Below are positions 41,251 through 49,845 of a stretch of DNA of 64,000 nt, one piece after another (position 1 is the first letter of the stretch; every line of letters starts with the position of its first letter). The stretch covers positions 124,001 through 188,000 of the forward strand of contig NZ_JAJQQS010000015.1 of NCBI RefSeq assembly GCF_021228125.1, given 5' to 3'. The notes beneath the pieces are model-generated. The model searched no databases, had not been told where the DNA came from, and was given only the letters and a program-made list of their open reading frames with translations. The DNA is from Streptomyces albireticuli (GTDB lineage: Bacteria > Actinomycetota > Actinomycetes > Streptomycetales > Streptomycetaceae). The translations under genes were made by a program, and so were the position numbers.

Positions 41251-41988
41251 ATGCCCGGTTCCCGCAGACGCGCCCGGTCCCGGCTCGCCCCGGCGCTGGC
41301 CGCCCTGGTCCTGGCCCTCGTCCCGACGGCGGTCCCGGTGCAGGCCGCGGCCAAGCCGAAGGCCCCCGCCGGCTACGACCACCACCGGTGCGGCAACACC
41401 TCCGGCCGGGTGCTGCTGACCCTGGACGACTGGTCCTACGGCGACGACGACCGCGCCGTCACCGTGGGGAGGTCCCTCCAGCGCAAGGGCATCCGCGCCG
41501 CGTTCTTCCTCGTCAACTCCTACGCCTCCCGCTACCCGAAGGTCGCCGCGGCCCTCCACGCCCAGGGCCACTGGGTCGGCAACCACACCTGGTCCCACCC
41601 GCACCTGCGGCAGCTCTCCGAACGGGAGGCCCGCGCCGAGATCCGCGGCGGCGTGGACAGCACCCTGCTGCGCCCGCCCTACGGCGACTTCGGCGACCGG
41701 GAGACCCGCCTCGCCGAGGAGCTCGGCTACCGCATCTGCACCTGGACGGTCGACACCCGGGACTGGGAGGGGCCCGACGGGACCTTCCCCGGCACGGCGG
41801 CGCTCCGCGCGACCGTGCGCGACGCCCCGGCCGCGGACAAACGGAGCGGTGTCGTCCTGGGGCACCTCTTCAGCCACTTCCCCGAGGCCCTGCCCGGCAT
41901 CATCGACGACCTCAGGGACCAGGGCTACCGCCTGTGCCGCAACACCGGCCCGACGACGCGTGTCATCCCTTACCCGCTGAACTGCTGA
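41251..41988 (+). CDS. Secreted polysaccharide deacetylase (CE4, NodB homology)
   Basis: A 245-aa exported enzyme. The signal MPGSRRRARSRLAPALAALV is cut near VQA. NodB motifs are visible: VLLTLDDWSYG (motif 1, Asp59 and Asp60), NHTWSHPH (motif 2, metal ligands His112 and His116), LRPPYGDFGD (motif 3), and a C-terminal VVLGHLFSH. It should remove N- or O-acetyl groups from chitin-like, PNAG-like or peptidoglycan substrates. An AGGAGGAG ribosome site lies 6 nt before the ATG. It lies 2 kb from the exopolysaccharide locus and might act on the same polymer, but this is unproven. Confidence 0.88.
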   Translation: MPGSRRRARSRLAPALAALVLALVPTAVPVQAAAKPKAPAGYDHHRCGNTSGRVLLTLDDWSYGDDDRAVTVGRSLQRKGIRAAFFLVNSYASRYPKVAAALHAQGHWVGNHTWSHPHLRQLSEREARAEIRGGVDSTLLRPPYGDFGDRETRLAEELGYRICTWTVDTRDWEGPDGTFPGTAALRATVRDAPAADKRSGVVLGHLFSHFPEALPGIIDDLRDQGYRLCRNTGPTTRVIPYPLNC

Positions 41989-42490
41989 GGCACGGCTCGG
42001 GCCGGGCCCGGCGCCGGTCGCGCCGACGGCCGCGCCCGGCCGGGGCGGGCGGGACGACCAGCACGGGGCAGGGCGCGTGCCGCAGGCAGTAGCGGCTCAC
42101 CGAGCCCGTCAGGAAGCGGTGCACCGCGCCGTGCGAGCCGCCGCCCACCACGAGCAGGTCGCCGTCCCGGCACGCGGCCGCTACCAGTAGCGGGCCCGCC
42201 TGCCCGCGGGCCACCACCGGCTCGCAGCGCAGGTCGCCGGGGAGGCCGCCCAGGGCGCGCTCGCAGGCGTCCGCCAGGGTAGCCCGTGCCCGGCCGTCCA
42301 GCTCACGGGCCAGCTCGGGGTCGGGCGGGCACACCATGTCGACGTAGTCACCCTCGGGGGAGGAGTGGACGAGGACCGGGCGCAGCCGGGCGCGGTGCCG
42401 ACGGGCCTCCCCGGCGGCTTTCCGCAGGGCGTCCAGGCTGCCGGCGGATCCGTCGACCCCGACCACGACGCGTCGTACCGCGTTCCTCAT
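41963..42490 (-). CDS. Universal stress protein (UspA family)
   Basis: A 175-aa single-domain USP. The N-terminus RRVVVGVDGSAGSLDALRKA and the nucleotide-binding motif GGGSHGAVHRFLTGSVSRYC (G-2x-G-9x-G-S type) indicate the ATP-binding class. The C-terminal Arg-rich tail overlaps the end of the convergent deacetylase gene by 26 nt. Its leader is unusual: three AAAGGAA repeats within 40 purine-rich bases before the ATG. Neighbours include a second USP and a histidine kinase, a grouping reminiscent of hypoxia/dormancy stress regulons. Confidence 0.9.
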   Translation of the reverse strand: MRNAVRRVVVGVDGSAGSLDALRKAAGEARRHRARLRPVLVHSSPEGDYVDMVCPPDPELARELDGRARATLADACERALGGLPGDLRCEPVVARGQAGPLLVAAACRDGDLLVVGGGSHGAVHRFLTGSVSRYCLRHAPCPVLVVPPAPAGRGRRRDRRRARPEPCLSSSAGKG

Positions 42491-42530
42491 TTCCTTTCCC
42501 CTTTCCTTTATCCCTTTTCGTTCCTTTCGC
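42491..42530 (-). promoter_or_regulatory. Purine-rich leader with repeated ribosome-site-like units
   Basis: Read on the minus strand, the 40 nt before the USP start are almost only A and G, with AAAGGAA at 42527-42521, 42509-42503 and 42497-42491. The last unit is directly next to the ATG. Such a leader should be unstructured and strongly loaded by ribosomes. Confidence 0.55.
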
Positions 42531-42699
42531 GATGACCGCCGACGGCACTCCCGCGGAGCGCCGGACGACCGTTCTCCACGCTAGGCGGCGGCCCTTTCCC
42601 GGGGTATCGGCCGATCGGCCCACCGGGCGGGGGAAACGCCCGCCGCCGGCGGGCCCGCGGCGAGGCGCCGGGAGTTCGCCGCGGTTAACGTCGGAACCG

Positions 42700-43935
42700 A
42701 TGACCACCCGGTGGCGTGAGCAGCAGATCGGCGAGATGATCGCGCAGTCCTCGCGCTATGTCGCCTGGAGCCGGCTGCCGTTCTTCGTGCCGTTGTTCAT
42801 GGCGGGACAGCACCCCTCGGTGGACTATTTCCACCGTGAGTGGTTCGAAGCGCTGCTCGGCGTCTATCTGGTCTGGTCGCTCGCCAGACTGGTGCGGGTG
42901 TACCGGCGGCCGGTCACCGGGGTGGGCAGCGCGGTGGCGGCCGTCGCCGTCGACCTCCTGATCATCACCGGTCTCGCGGTCGCGGCGGGCGGCCAGGACT
43001 CCCCGGTCCGCTACGCCTACTTCATCTGGCCCCTGGCCACCGTCCTGTGGCAGATGCCCAGGATCACCGCCGCGCTCGGCGTCGTCTGCATGGCGGCCTA
43101 CGCGGCGATGTCCCTGCCGCACCTCCTGACCGACCGCGAGGAGGAGAGCTGGCCGATCGTCGTGGACGAGGTGTACGTGCTGTGGATCACGGGTGTGTGC
43201 ACCCTGATCGCGATGCTGCTGGGCCGCCGCACCCGGGCCGTCTCGGACCTGCTCGACACCCGTGAGCTGCTGCTCGACGACGCGCTCGCCGCCGAGACCC
43301 GTGAGCGAGCGGACCTCGCGGACGCGCTGCACGACGGAGCCGTCCAGACGCTGCTCGCGGCCCTGCACGACCTGGAGGAGGCCGAGGAGGCCGAGCCGGG
43401 TTCCGGGCCGGAGGGCGGGCCGGCCGCGCTGCGCCGCGCGCAGACCGAGGTGCGGCGGACCGTGACCGAGATGCGGGAGATCATCTTCGATCTGCATCCG
43501 CAGATCCTGGCCGCGGCGGGCCTGGCCGCCGCGCTGGAGGCGGCGGGGGAGCGGTTCGCCCGGCGCGGCGGCTTCGAGGTCCACTACGACCTGCGGCTGC
43601 CCGGCCGCGTCGGCCACGAGGCCCTGCTCTACTCGGCCGCCCGGGAGCTGCTGAGCAACGTCGTCAAGCACGCTCACGCGTCCCGGGTGTGGATCCGGCT
43701 CACCGTGGAGGCGGACGAGACCGTCCTGACCGTCCGCGACGACGGCACCGGGTTCGACCCCGGCGTCGTCCAGCGCCGCCTCAAGGAGGGGCACATCGGC
43801 CTGGCCAGCCACTATGTGCGGGTGGAGAGCGCGGGAGGCCGGTTCTCCGTCGACAGCGGACCCGACGGCACGACGGCGGAGGTCCGGCTGCCGTCGGCGG
43901 CCGCGCCGGGGGTGTCGCCGACGTCGGCGTCGTGA
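42700..43935 (+). CDS. Membrane sensor histidine kinase (HisKA_3/NarL-type partner)
   Basis: A 411-aa two-component sensor. About five or six transmembrane segments fill residues 25-175 (LPFFVPLFMAG, LLIITGLAVAAGG, VLWITGVCTLIAMLLG) with very little extracytoplasmic sequence. The dimerisation/phosphorylation motif is LADALHDGAVQTLLAALHDLE, with His211. The HATPase_c domain shows ARELLSNVVKHAHASRVWI (N-box) and VRDDGTGFDP (G1), then GHIGLASHYVRVESAGG. It likely phosphorylates the NarL-type regulator at 44967, although a USP gene on the other strand separates them. Stimulus unknown. Confidence 0.88.
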   Translation: MTTRWREQQIGEMIAQSSRYVAWSRLPFFVPLFMAGQHPSVDYFHREWFEALLGVYLVWSLARLVRVYRRPVTGVGSAVAAVAVDLLIITGLAVAAGGQDSPVRYAYFIWPLATVLWQMPRITAALGVVCMAAYAAMSLPHLLTDREEESWPIVVDEVYVLWITGVCTLIAMLLGRRTRAVSDLLDTRELLLDDALAAETRERADLADALHDGAVQTLLAALHDLEEAEEAEPGSGPEGGPAALRRAQTEVRRTVTEMREIIFDLHPQILAAAGLAAALEAAGERFARRGGFEVHYDLRLPGRVGHEALLYSAARELLSNVVKHAHASRVWIRLTVEADETVLTVRDDGTGFDPGVVQRRLKEGHIGLASHYVRVESAGGRFSVDSGPDGTTAEVRLPSAAAPGVSPTSAS

Positions 43936-44034
43936 CGGGGGCGTTCCCGGGCTCGTACCGCCTGGGCCGTGCGCCGGCAACCGCACAGGACACCGGCGCG
44001 GGGCCGAACGACGACGGAGGGCGACGGGGCCGCA

Positions 44035-44135
44035 GGGGGTGCCCCGGAATGCTGCCGGATATTTGCGGGCGGGGATTCGGAGCACTCTTACGGGAACGGC
44101 TCCCGCCCGTAAATATCCGATTCCGGGGCACCCCC
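44035..44135. repeat. Long imperfect inverted repeat with AT-rich core
   Basis: Left arm 44035-44050 pairs with 44120-44135 (16 bp), then after a 5-nt bulge (GCTGC) 44056-44073 pairs with 44102-44119 (18 bp, one G-U). The loop is 28 nt (44074-44101). The inner arms contain GGATATTTG/TAAATATCC, AT-rich for this genome. It lies in the 338-nt gap between the convergent kinase and USP genes and could be a bidirectional terminator, a structured RNA or a mobile-repeat relic. The rest of the gap shows no gene. Confidence 0.75.
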
Positions 44136-44273
44136 GGAGGCCCCGGCGCCCGGCCGGGCGCCGGGGGCGCGGACCCCGACGCCCCCGGCCGCCCGCCGGG
44201 CCGGGTTCCGCGCGGCCGGCCTTTCGTCGTGGGGTCACGGGGCCGGGTCCCGGCCCGTCCGGGCCCGGCGCGG

Positions 44274-44732
44274 CTACCCCTCCTCGTCCGGGTGCACCAC
44301 CAGCACCGGGCACCGCGCGTGCCGCAGGCAGTGCCGGCTCACCGAGCCGAAGAGCAGGCGGTGCGCCGAGCCGTGCCGTCCCGCGCCCATCACCAGCATG
44401 TCCGTGGCACGGCGCGCGCACGCGACCAGCGCGGGGCCGGGCTGCGCCCGGATCACCTTGGGGCGGACCACCAGCCGGCGGTTGTCCTCGCCGAGGGCCC
44501 GGTCGCACGCGGTCATCAGACGGTCGCGGGCGGCCCGCTCCCAGATCGCGCGGACGTCCGCCGGCGCCGGGTACATGGCGTCGGCCGCCTCGCCGCCCGG
44601 CGGCACCCAGGCGATCACCGGGCACAGGGCCGCGTCGTGCCGTTCGGCTTCCCGGGCGGCCTGTCGCAGGGCGGAGACGCTCGCCTCCGAGCCGTCCACA
44701 CCGACCACCACACGCTGTACGACCTCCGACAT
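44274..44732 (-). CDS. Universal stress protein (UspA family)
   Basis: A 152-aa USP with VVVGVDGSEASVSALRQAAR at the N-terminus and the nucleotide-binding motif GAGRHGSAHRLLFGSVSRHC. It is clearly related to the USP at 41963-42490; both share the SVSR(Y/H)CLRHA(P/R)CPVLVV ending, so they are probably paralogues by duplication. The start lies behind AAAGGCGGAGG. The gene sits between the histidine kinase and response-regulator genes on the opposite strand and may be one of their targets (inference). Confidence 0.9.
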   Translation of the reverse strand: MSEVVQRVVVGVDGSEASVSALRQAAREAERHDAALCPVIAWVPPGGEAADAMYPAPADVRAIWERAARDRLMTACDRALGEDNRRLVVRPKVIRAQPGPALVACARRATDMLVMGAGRHGSAHRLLFGSVSRHCLRHARCPVLVVHPDEEG

Positions 44733-44966
44733 GACCTCCGCCTTTCTCCGAGCGCGCTCTCCGCGACGCAGTATTTCGTCCGGTTTTGCTACCTTTCGCC
44801 TTCGAGGTTAGGTGCCGGCGCGGGCCCCGGGGATCCCGCCTTCGGCCGACCCGCCGGGCGGCCCCGCCTCCTCCGATCGGGGGAGGCGGCCCGCGGCCGC
44901 CGGGCGGTCGGCCCGCCCCGCCCGGCCTATCGTGGATGCCAGGACCAGTACGGGAGGACGATTCCT

Positions 44967-45614
44967 GTGACGGATTCCGGTGCGCGGGTGACGGTCGTGG
45001 TGGCGGACGACCACCCGGTCTACCGCGAGGGCATCGCCCGCGGGCTCCAGCTCAGCGGGCGGATCGACGTGCTCGCCGAGGTCGGCGACGGGGCCGAGGC
45101 CCTGGAGCTGATCCGTGAGCTCACCCCCCAGGTCGCCCTGATCGACTACCGGATCCCGACGATGGACGGCATCGCCGTCGTCCACGCGCTGGCCCGGGAC
45201 CACCTGCCGACCCGGGCCCTGCTCCTGTCGGCCACCACCGACGCCGCCGTGGTCTACCGCGCGGTGCAGGAGGGCGCCGCCGGATACCTGGCCAAGGACG
45301 CCAAGCGGTCCGAGATCGTCGACGCGGTGCTGAAGGTCGCGGCCGGCAAGCAGGTGGTCTCCGAGGAGCTGGCCGGCGGGCTCGTCGACGAGATCCGGAT
45401 GCGCGCCGACCGGGACCCGGCCGTCCTCTCCGAACGCGAGCGGCAGGTCCTGCGCGGCTTCGCCGAGGGGAAGAGCATCCCCCAGCTGGCCTCCGAGCTG
45501 TATCTGGGCGCCAGCACCGTGAAGACGCACACCCAGCGGCTGTACGAGAAGCTCGGCGTCTCCGACCGCGCCGCCGCCGTCGCGGAGGCGATGCGGCGCG
45601 GGCTGCTGGAGTGA
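44967..45614 (+). CDS. NarL/FixJ-family response regulator
   Basis: A 215-aa two-domain regulator. The receiver domain holds the acidic pair in VVVADDHPVYREGIARGL, the phospho-acceptor Asp60 in QVALIDYRIPTMDG, and the switch residues LLLSATT and YLAKDAKRS. The C-terminal LuxR-type HTH is LSERERQVLRGFAEGKSIPQ, LYLGASTVKTHTQRLYEKL. GTG 44967 follows GGGAGGA. Its natural partner in this window is the HisKA_3 kinase at 42700, separated only by a reverse-strand USP gene. Confidence 0.9.
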   Translation: MTDSGARVTVVVADDHPVYREGIARGLQLSGRIDVLAEVGDGAEALELIRELTPQVALIDYRIPTMDGIAVVHALARDHLPTRALLLSATTDAAVVYRAVQEGAAGYLAKDAKRSEIVDAVLKVAAGKQVVSEELAGGLVDEIRMRADRDPAVLSERERQVLRGFAEGKSIPQLASELYLGASTVKTHTQRLYEKLGVSDRAAAVAEAMRRGLLE

Positions 45615-45668
45615 CGTCCCCCCCGGTGACCCGGCGGCGCCTCCCGGCGCCCGCCCGCTCCCACCGGG

Positions 45669-47249
45669 TCACACAGGGACCCGCGCCCCCGCCAGCTCCC
45701 GCGCCACCTGACCCGCCTGCCGCACCACATTGCCCAGCAGGTTCGAGAAAGGGACGCGGACGTGCGTGCCGACGCCCACCACCCAGATCCGCTCCGGCGG
45801 CGCCCCCGGCCCGCGCCGCACCCGCAGGTCGGCCTCCAGACGGTCGACGGCCGCGCCCGCGCCGGGCGGCGCGTCCAGATACAGACCCGTGCCGTCCCGG
45901 TTCCAGCACAGCGTCGGCGGGAGGAACCCGGTGGCGTTCACGGCGTAGTCGAAGCGCTCCGGCGCGGCGCCCGGGCGCTCCACCCGCCAGGCGCCGTCCT
46001 CGAAGGCCACCGAGCGGGGGTACGAGCCGGCCAGCCGCAGCGCGCCCGACTCGGCGTGCGCCAGCAGCCGACGGGCGTTGCGGGAGGTCATCGCCGTGAC
46101 GTAGCGGCCGGTCAGGCCGGCGAAACGGGACAGCAGCGCCTCCATCCGGCCGGCAGGCAGGGACGGCCCGAGGGCGATGAGGGCCTCCATCAGCGCCACC
46201 ATGATCCCCGGCCACGCCAGGTCGCCCCGCTCCACCAGCGCCGTCTCCTCCCGCAGCCGCTGGAGCGGGTCGGCCGCTCGGGACGTCTGGCGGCGCAGCG
46301 GCACCCGGCTCAGCAGCCGCACCGACTCCACCGCGCAGCGCAGCACCCGCTCCTCCAGGAGCGGGTCGGCCGGGTCGAGCCGGGCGAGCCCCTCCAGCGG
46401 CGGGAACGCCCGTACGGGCGAGGCCAGCGACACCCGGACCGCGGGCAGCAGGCCCGACGGCGAGGTCAGCGTCGCCCGGTGGCCGTCGCGGCACAGCAGC
46501 AGCGCCGCGTCGATGGCCGACTGGTGGCTGCCGAGCACCAGCACCTTAGATCCGGCGGGCAGCCGCTGCCGGATCCGCGCGGCGGGGTACGGGCTGTCCA
46601 GGTAACGCGGGTGGTCCTGGAACGGGGCGAACCCGTCCGGTACCCGCGGCCGGCGCACCCCGGTGGCTACGACGACCTCGTCGGCCCGCAGCTCCCGGCC
46701 GTCGGCCAGCCGCACCCGGTGGCCGGCGGGCCCGGCGGTCACGGACCCGGCCGTCCCCCGGACGTGCCGCACCTCGACGCCCAGCTCCCGGGCCCGCGCG
46801 CGGGCCCGGTCGAAGCGGTCGTGGCAGTACGCGGCCATCCGCGCCCGGGGCACGCAGTCCAGCGGGCCCGCCTCCAGGCCCTGCTCGCGCAGGTGGTCGA
46901 CGAAGTCGGCCGGCCGGTCCGGCAGCAGGGAGTTGATCTCCGCGGCGGTGTTGCACAGCAGCAGCGGGTCGCGGTCCCCGAACGCCAGGCCCCAGCCCGG
47001 CGGATTGGGGTCCACCAGACGGACCGAGCGGATCCGGCCACCGCCCGGAGGGCGCCCGCCCCCCGCCCGGTCCCGCGCCTCCAGTAACTCCCGCACCAGG
47101 TGCACCACGAAGCTCGTCCCGGCGACACCCCCGCCGATGACCACCAGATCCCGCCCGGCGCCCGGCCGCTCACGGAGCCCGTCGGCGCACCCGGCACCCC
47201 CACCGCCGTCGGATTCGGTCGTACGTCCCACAAGCACCCCCTTTTCCAT
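45669..47249 (-). CDS. FAD/NAD(P)-binding protein, TTA codon
   Basis: A 526-aa oxidoreductase of the FAD-NAD(P)-binding type (lysine/ornithine N-oxygenase-like superfamily). ATG 47249 has AGGG 5-6 nt upstream. The FAD motif is LVVIGGGVAGTSFVVHLV, followed by VRLVDPNPPGWGLAFG, the second nucleotide motif VLVLGSHQSAIDAALLL, and VNATGFLPPTLC near the C-terminus. Substrate unknown. Codon 55 (47087-47085, RELLEARD) is TTA, so expression may depend on bldA tRNA. Divergent from the MFS exporter gene at 47384, which might export its product. Confidence 0.82.
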   Translation of the reverse strand: MEKGVLVGRTTESDGGGGAGCADGLRERPGAGRDLVVIGGGVAGTSFVVHLVRELLEARDRAGGGRPPGGGRIRSVRLVDPNPPGWGLAFGDRDPLLLCNTAAEINSLLPDRPADFVDHLREQGLEAGPLDCVPRARMAAYCHDRFDRARARARELGVEVRHVRGTAGSVTAGPAGHRVRLADGRELRADEVVVATGVRRPRVPDGFAPFQDHPRYLDSPYPAARIRQRLPAGSKVLVLGSHQSAIDAALLLCRDGHRATLTSPSGLLPAVRVSLASPVRAFPPLEGLARLDPADPLLEERVLRCAVESVRLLSRVPLRRQTSRAADPLQRLREETALVERGDLAWPGIMVALMEALIALGPSLPAGRMEALLSRFAGLTGRYVTAMTSRNARRLLAHAESGALRLAGSYPRSVAFEDGAWRVERPGAAPERFDYAVNATGFLPPTLCWNRDGTGLYLDAPPGAGAAVDRLEADLRVRRGPGAPPERIWVVGVGTHVRVPFSNLLGNVVRQAGQVARELAGARVPV

Positions 47250-47370
47250 AGGCACCCTGCCCAGTCGGCCGGACACCGGAACCCCCGCCGTCCACAGCGG
47301 CGGAAAAGCCCCGGCCACCACCCCGCCGCCCCCGGCCCGCGCACGGGATGCGGGCCGCCCGGGCCCGGGT

Positions 47371-47376
47371 TAGGTT
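47371..47376 (+). promoter_or_regulatory. -10 element TAGGTT of the MFS gene
   Basis: TAGGTT lies seven bases before GTG 47384, consistent with a leaderless transcript. No Shine-Dalgarno is seen. Confidence 0.45.
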
Positions 47377-47383
47377 CCCCCAC

Positions 47384-48940
47384 GTGGACCCTGTCTCCTC
47401 CGCGGGCGCTCCCGGCCCGGAACCGGCGGGTTCCGCTCGCTGGGCGATGCTCGCCGTCCTCTGCGCCAGCCTCCTGCTGGTCGCCATGGACGCCACGATC
47501 CTCAACGTCGCCCTGCCGTCGCTGATCAAGGAGATGCGGCCGGACGCCCTGGAACAGCTGTGGATCATCGACATCTACGGGCTGGTGCTGGGCGGCCTGC
47601 TCGTCACCGCCGGCGCGGTGGGCGACCGGCTGGGCCGGAAGCTGCTCTTCGTCACCGGCTTCGCGCTGTTCGGCGCGGCCTCCGTGCTCGCCGCCACCGC
47701 CGGGTTCGCCGACAGCGTCCTCCAGCTGATCGCGGGCCGGGTCCTGCTCGCCATCGGCGGCGCGATGGTGATGCCCTCCACGCTGTCCCTGATCCGCACC
47801 ATCTTCACGGACCCCCACGAGCGCACCCTGGCGATCGGCATCTGGGCCGCCGTCGCCGGGGCGGGCGCGGCGATCGGCCCGCTGGTGGGCGGCGTCCTGG
47901 TGGACGCGTTCTCCTGGTCGGCCGCCTTCTGGGTGAACGTGCCCGTGGTGGCCGTCACCCTCGTCGCGGCCGTCCTGCTGCTGCCCGAGTACCGCAGCCC
48001 GTCGCACCACGATCTCGACCTGCCGTCCGCCGTGCTGTCCGTGGCCGGCGTCATCGCCACCGCCTGGGGCATCAAGCACCTGGCCGGCGGCTTCCGCCCG
48101 GCCGACCTGGCCGTCCTGCTGGTCGGACTGGCCGCGCTCACCTGGTTCGTCCGCCGTCAGCTGGTCTCCGCCGACCCCCTGCTGGACGTCCGGCTGTTCG
48201 CCAACCGCCCCTTCCTGGCCGCCGCGCTGGCCACCCTGATCGCCATGATGGCCATCGGCGCCGCCCTCTTCCTGCTCTCGCTCTGGCTCCAGTACGTCCA
48301 GGGCCACGACGCGCTCCAGGCGGGCCTGCGGACGCTACCGGTGGCCCTCGCCGCGCTCGCCGCCGCCCTGCTGACGCCGTGGCTCCTGCGGCACACCGGC
48401 GTCCGGCCGGTGCTGACGGCGGGTCTGGCCGCCCTGCTCTGCGGCTTCGTCCTGCTGGCCGCCGCACCCCAGCCGCTGGGCTACGGCACGGTGGCGATCG
48501 CGCTCGTCACCTTCGGCCTCGGCGACGGACTTGCCATCACGGCCTCCGCCGCCGTGATGGTGGCCGCGGTCCGGCCGGAGCGGGCCGGGCAGGCGGGCGC
48601 GGTCTCGGAGAGCGCGTACGAACTGGGGATCGGCTTCGGTGTGGCGCTGCTCGGCAGCATCCACAACTCCCTCTACCGCGCGGAGATGACCGGCCTGCCC
48701 GCGGCCGTGCGCGGCGGGCGGCTGGACAGCGCCCGCGAATCGGTGGGCGGCGCCGACCAGGTGGCCCGGACCCTCGGCCACGACACCGAGGACGGGAGGG
48801 CGCTCCTGAGGGCGGCGCGGTCGGCGTTCGACGACGCCCTGACCGCCACCTCGTGGGTGTCCGTGGGCATCGTGGCGGTGGCCGTCGTCCTCGCGGCGGG
48901 CCTGGTGCCGCGCGGCTTCCGGGCCGACTCCGCCCACTGA
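47384..48940 (+). CDS. MFS drug exporter, DHA2 (14-TM, EmrB/QacA-like)
   Basis: A 518-aa transporter with about 14 hydrophobic segments. Family motifs: VAMDATILNVALPSLIKEM in TM1 (motif D1), LGGLLVTAGAVGDRLGRK (motif A), and WAAVAGAGAAIGPLVGGVLV (motif C, proton-antiporter type). It likely extrudes lipophilic cations or secondary metabolites in exchange for protons. GTG 47384 directly follows a -10 element. A divergent FAD oxidoreductase suggests a small biosynthesis/export pair; the convergent XRE regulator downstream is a possible controller. Confidence 0.88.
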   Translation: MDPVSSAGAPGPEPAGSARWAMLAVLCASLLLVAMDATILNVALPSLIKEMRPDALEQLWIIDIYGLVLGGLLVTAGAVGDRLGRKLLFVTGFALFGAASVLAATAGFADSVLQLIAGRVLLAIGGAMVMPSTLSLIRTIFTDPHERTLAIGIWAAVAGAGAAIGPLVGGVLVDAFSWSAAFWVNVPVVAVTLVAAVLLLPEYRSPSHHDLDLPSAVLSVAGVIATAWGIKHLAGGFRPADLAVLLVGLAALTWFVRRQLVSADPLLDVRLFANRPFLAAALATLIAMMAIGAALFLLSLWLQYVQGHDALQAGLRTLPVALAALAAALLTPWLLRHTGVRPVLTAGLAALLCGFVLLAAAPQPLGYGTVAIALVTFGLGDGLAITASAAVMVAAVRPERAGQAGAVSESAYELGIGFGVALLGSIHNSLYRAEMTGLPAAVRGGRLDSARESVGGADQVARTLGHDTEDGRALLRAARSAFDDALTATSWVSVGIVAVAVVLAAGLVPRGFRADSAH

Positions 48941-48979
48941 GACGGCACGGCCTCCGGCGCGTACCGCCGCCGGGCCGTC
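48941..48979. terminator. Imperfect hairpin between convergent genes
   Basis: GACGGC at 48941-48946 pairs with GCCGTC at 48974-48979, and GC-rich internal segments can extend the stem with a few mismatches. It fills the gap between the MFS and XRE genes and slightly overlaps the XRE stop region. Confidence 0.45.
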
Positions 48980-49802
48980 AGCCGGCGTGGAGCGTCGGCC
49001 GGCAGGCCGGGCTGGGCCGGTCGCCCGGGTGGAAGACGAGCACCATCAGCCGGGCCCGGGGCGAGGCCAGGGGCTGCGCGCCGCACAGCGACACCCAGCC
49101 GGGCCCCTTCTTCGTGTGCAGCAGGGGCCGCACATCACCGTCGGGGTGGATGTACGCGCGCCCGCCCGCCTCGTACAGCGGACCGGCCACCGGGTCGGCG
49201 AGGATGTCCGCCTCCAGCTCGGCGAGGGTCTCGTCGTGCGGCAGCGCGGCCACGGCGGCCCGCAGCTGCGGCAGGATCATCGGCGCCCAGCGCTCCCGCC
49301 AGCCCGTGAGCACCGTCCGCGCCTCGGGGTGCAGCGCCATCCAGCGCATGGTGTTCTCCGGCACCTCGCCCCGGGGGAACAGCTCCGCGAACGCCTCGTT
49401 GTGCGCGAGTACCCGCCAGGACTGGTCGTTGAGATAGGCCATGTGCGAGAGGCCGTTGACCACGTCCTGCCAGGCCCGTGACACCTCGGTGCCCGAGCGG
49501 TGGTGCAGCGGGTAGGGCGGGTCGCGGTGCACGGCGTAGAGCCACAGCGACGTCCACTCCTGCTCGGTGAACTCCAGCAGCCGGGCCACGTCGCGCAGCA
49601 GCTCCTCGGGCGGATTGGGATACGCGCCCGTCTCCAGCCGGTTGAACGTGCCGTAGGTGCGGTGCAGCAGCTGGTCGATCTGGCTCTGCGTCAGCCCCGG
49701 CGCGCGCCGCCCCTGCCGCGAGGGCCGGGCCAGGCCGTGGTCCTCCGGGGCTATCAGGGCCCGCCGGCCCCGCAGCAGATCCTGTAGTGCTTCCTTGTCC
49801 AC
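48978..49802 (-). CDS. XRE-family regulator with MmyB-like ligand domain
   Basis: A 274-aa regulator. The N-terminal HTH is GLTQSQIDQLLHRTYGTFNR followed by LETGAYPNPPEELLRDVARL. From about residue 105 the MmyB-like PAS-type domain follows (WQDVVNGLSHMAYLNDQSWR, HNEAFAELFPRG, MRWMALHPEARTVLTGWRER). Such regulators often control adjacent dehydrogenase or transporter genes in response to fatty acid-like ligands. GTG 49802 has AGGGG about 7 nt upstream. An AT-rich 27-bp inverted repeat at 49846-49872 is a likely autoregulatory site. Confidence 0.85.
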   Translation of the reverse strand: MDKEALQDLLRGRRALIAPEDHGLARPSRQGRRAPGLTQSQIDQLLHRTYGTFNRLETGAYPNPPEELLRDVARLLEFTEQEWTSLWLYAVHRDPPYPLHHRSGTEVSRAWQDVVNGLSHMAYLNDQSWRVLAHNEAFAELFPRGEVPENTMRWMALHPEARTVLTGWRERWAPMILPQLRAAVAALPHDETLAELEADILADPVAGPLYEAGGRAYIHPDGDVRPLLHTKKGPGWVSLCGAQPLASPRARLMVLVFHPGDRPSPACRPTLHAG

Positions 49803-49845
49803 GGTGCACCCCTAATATCACGACCGGCACCGCAGAGGAAGCCGA

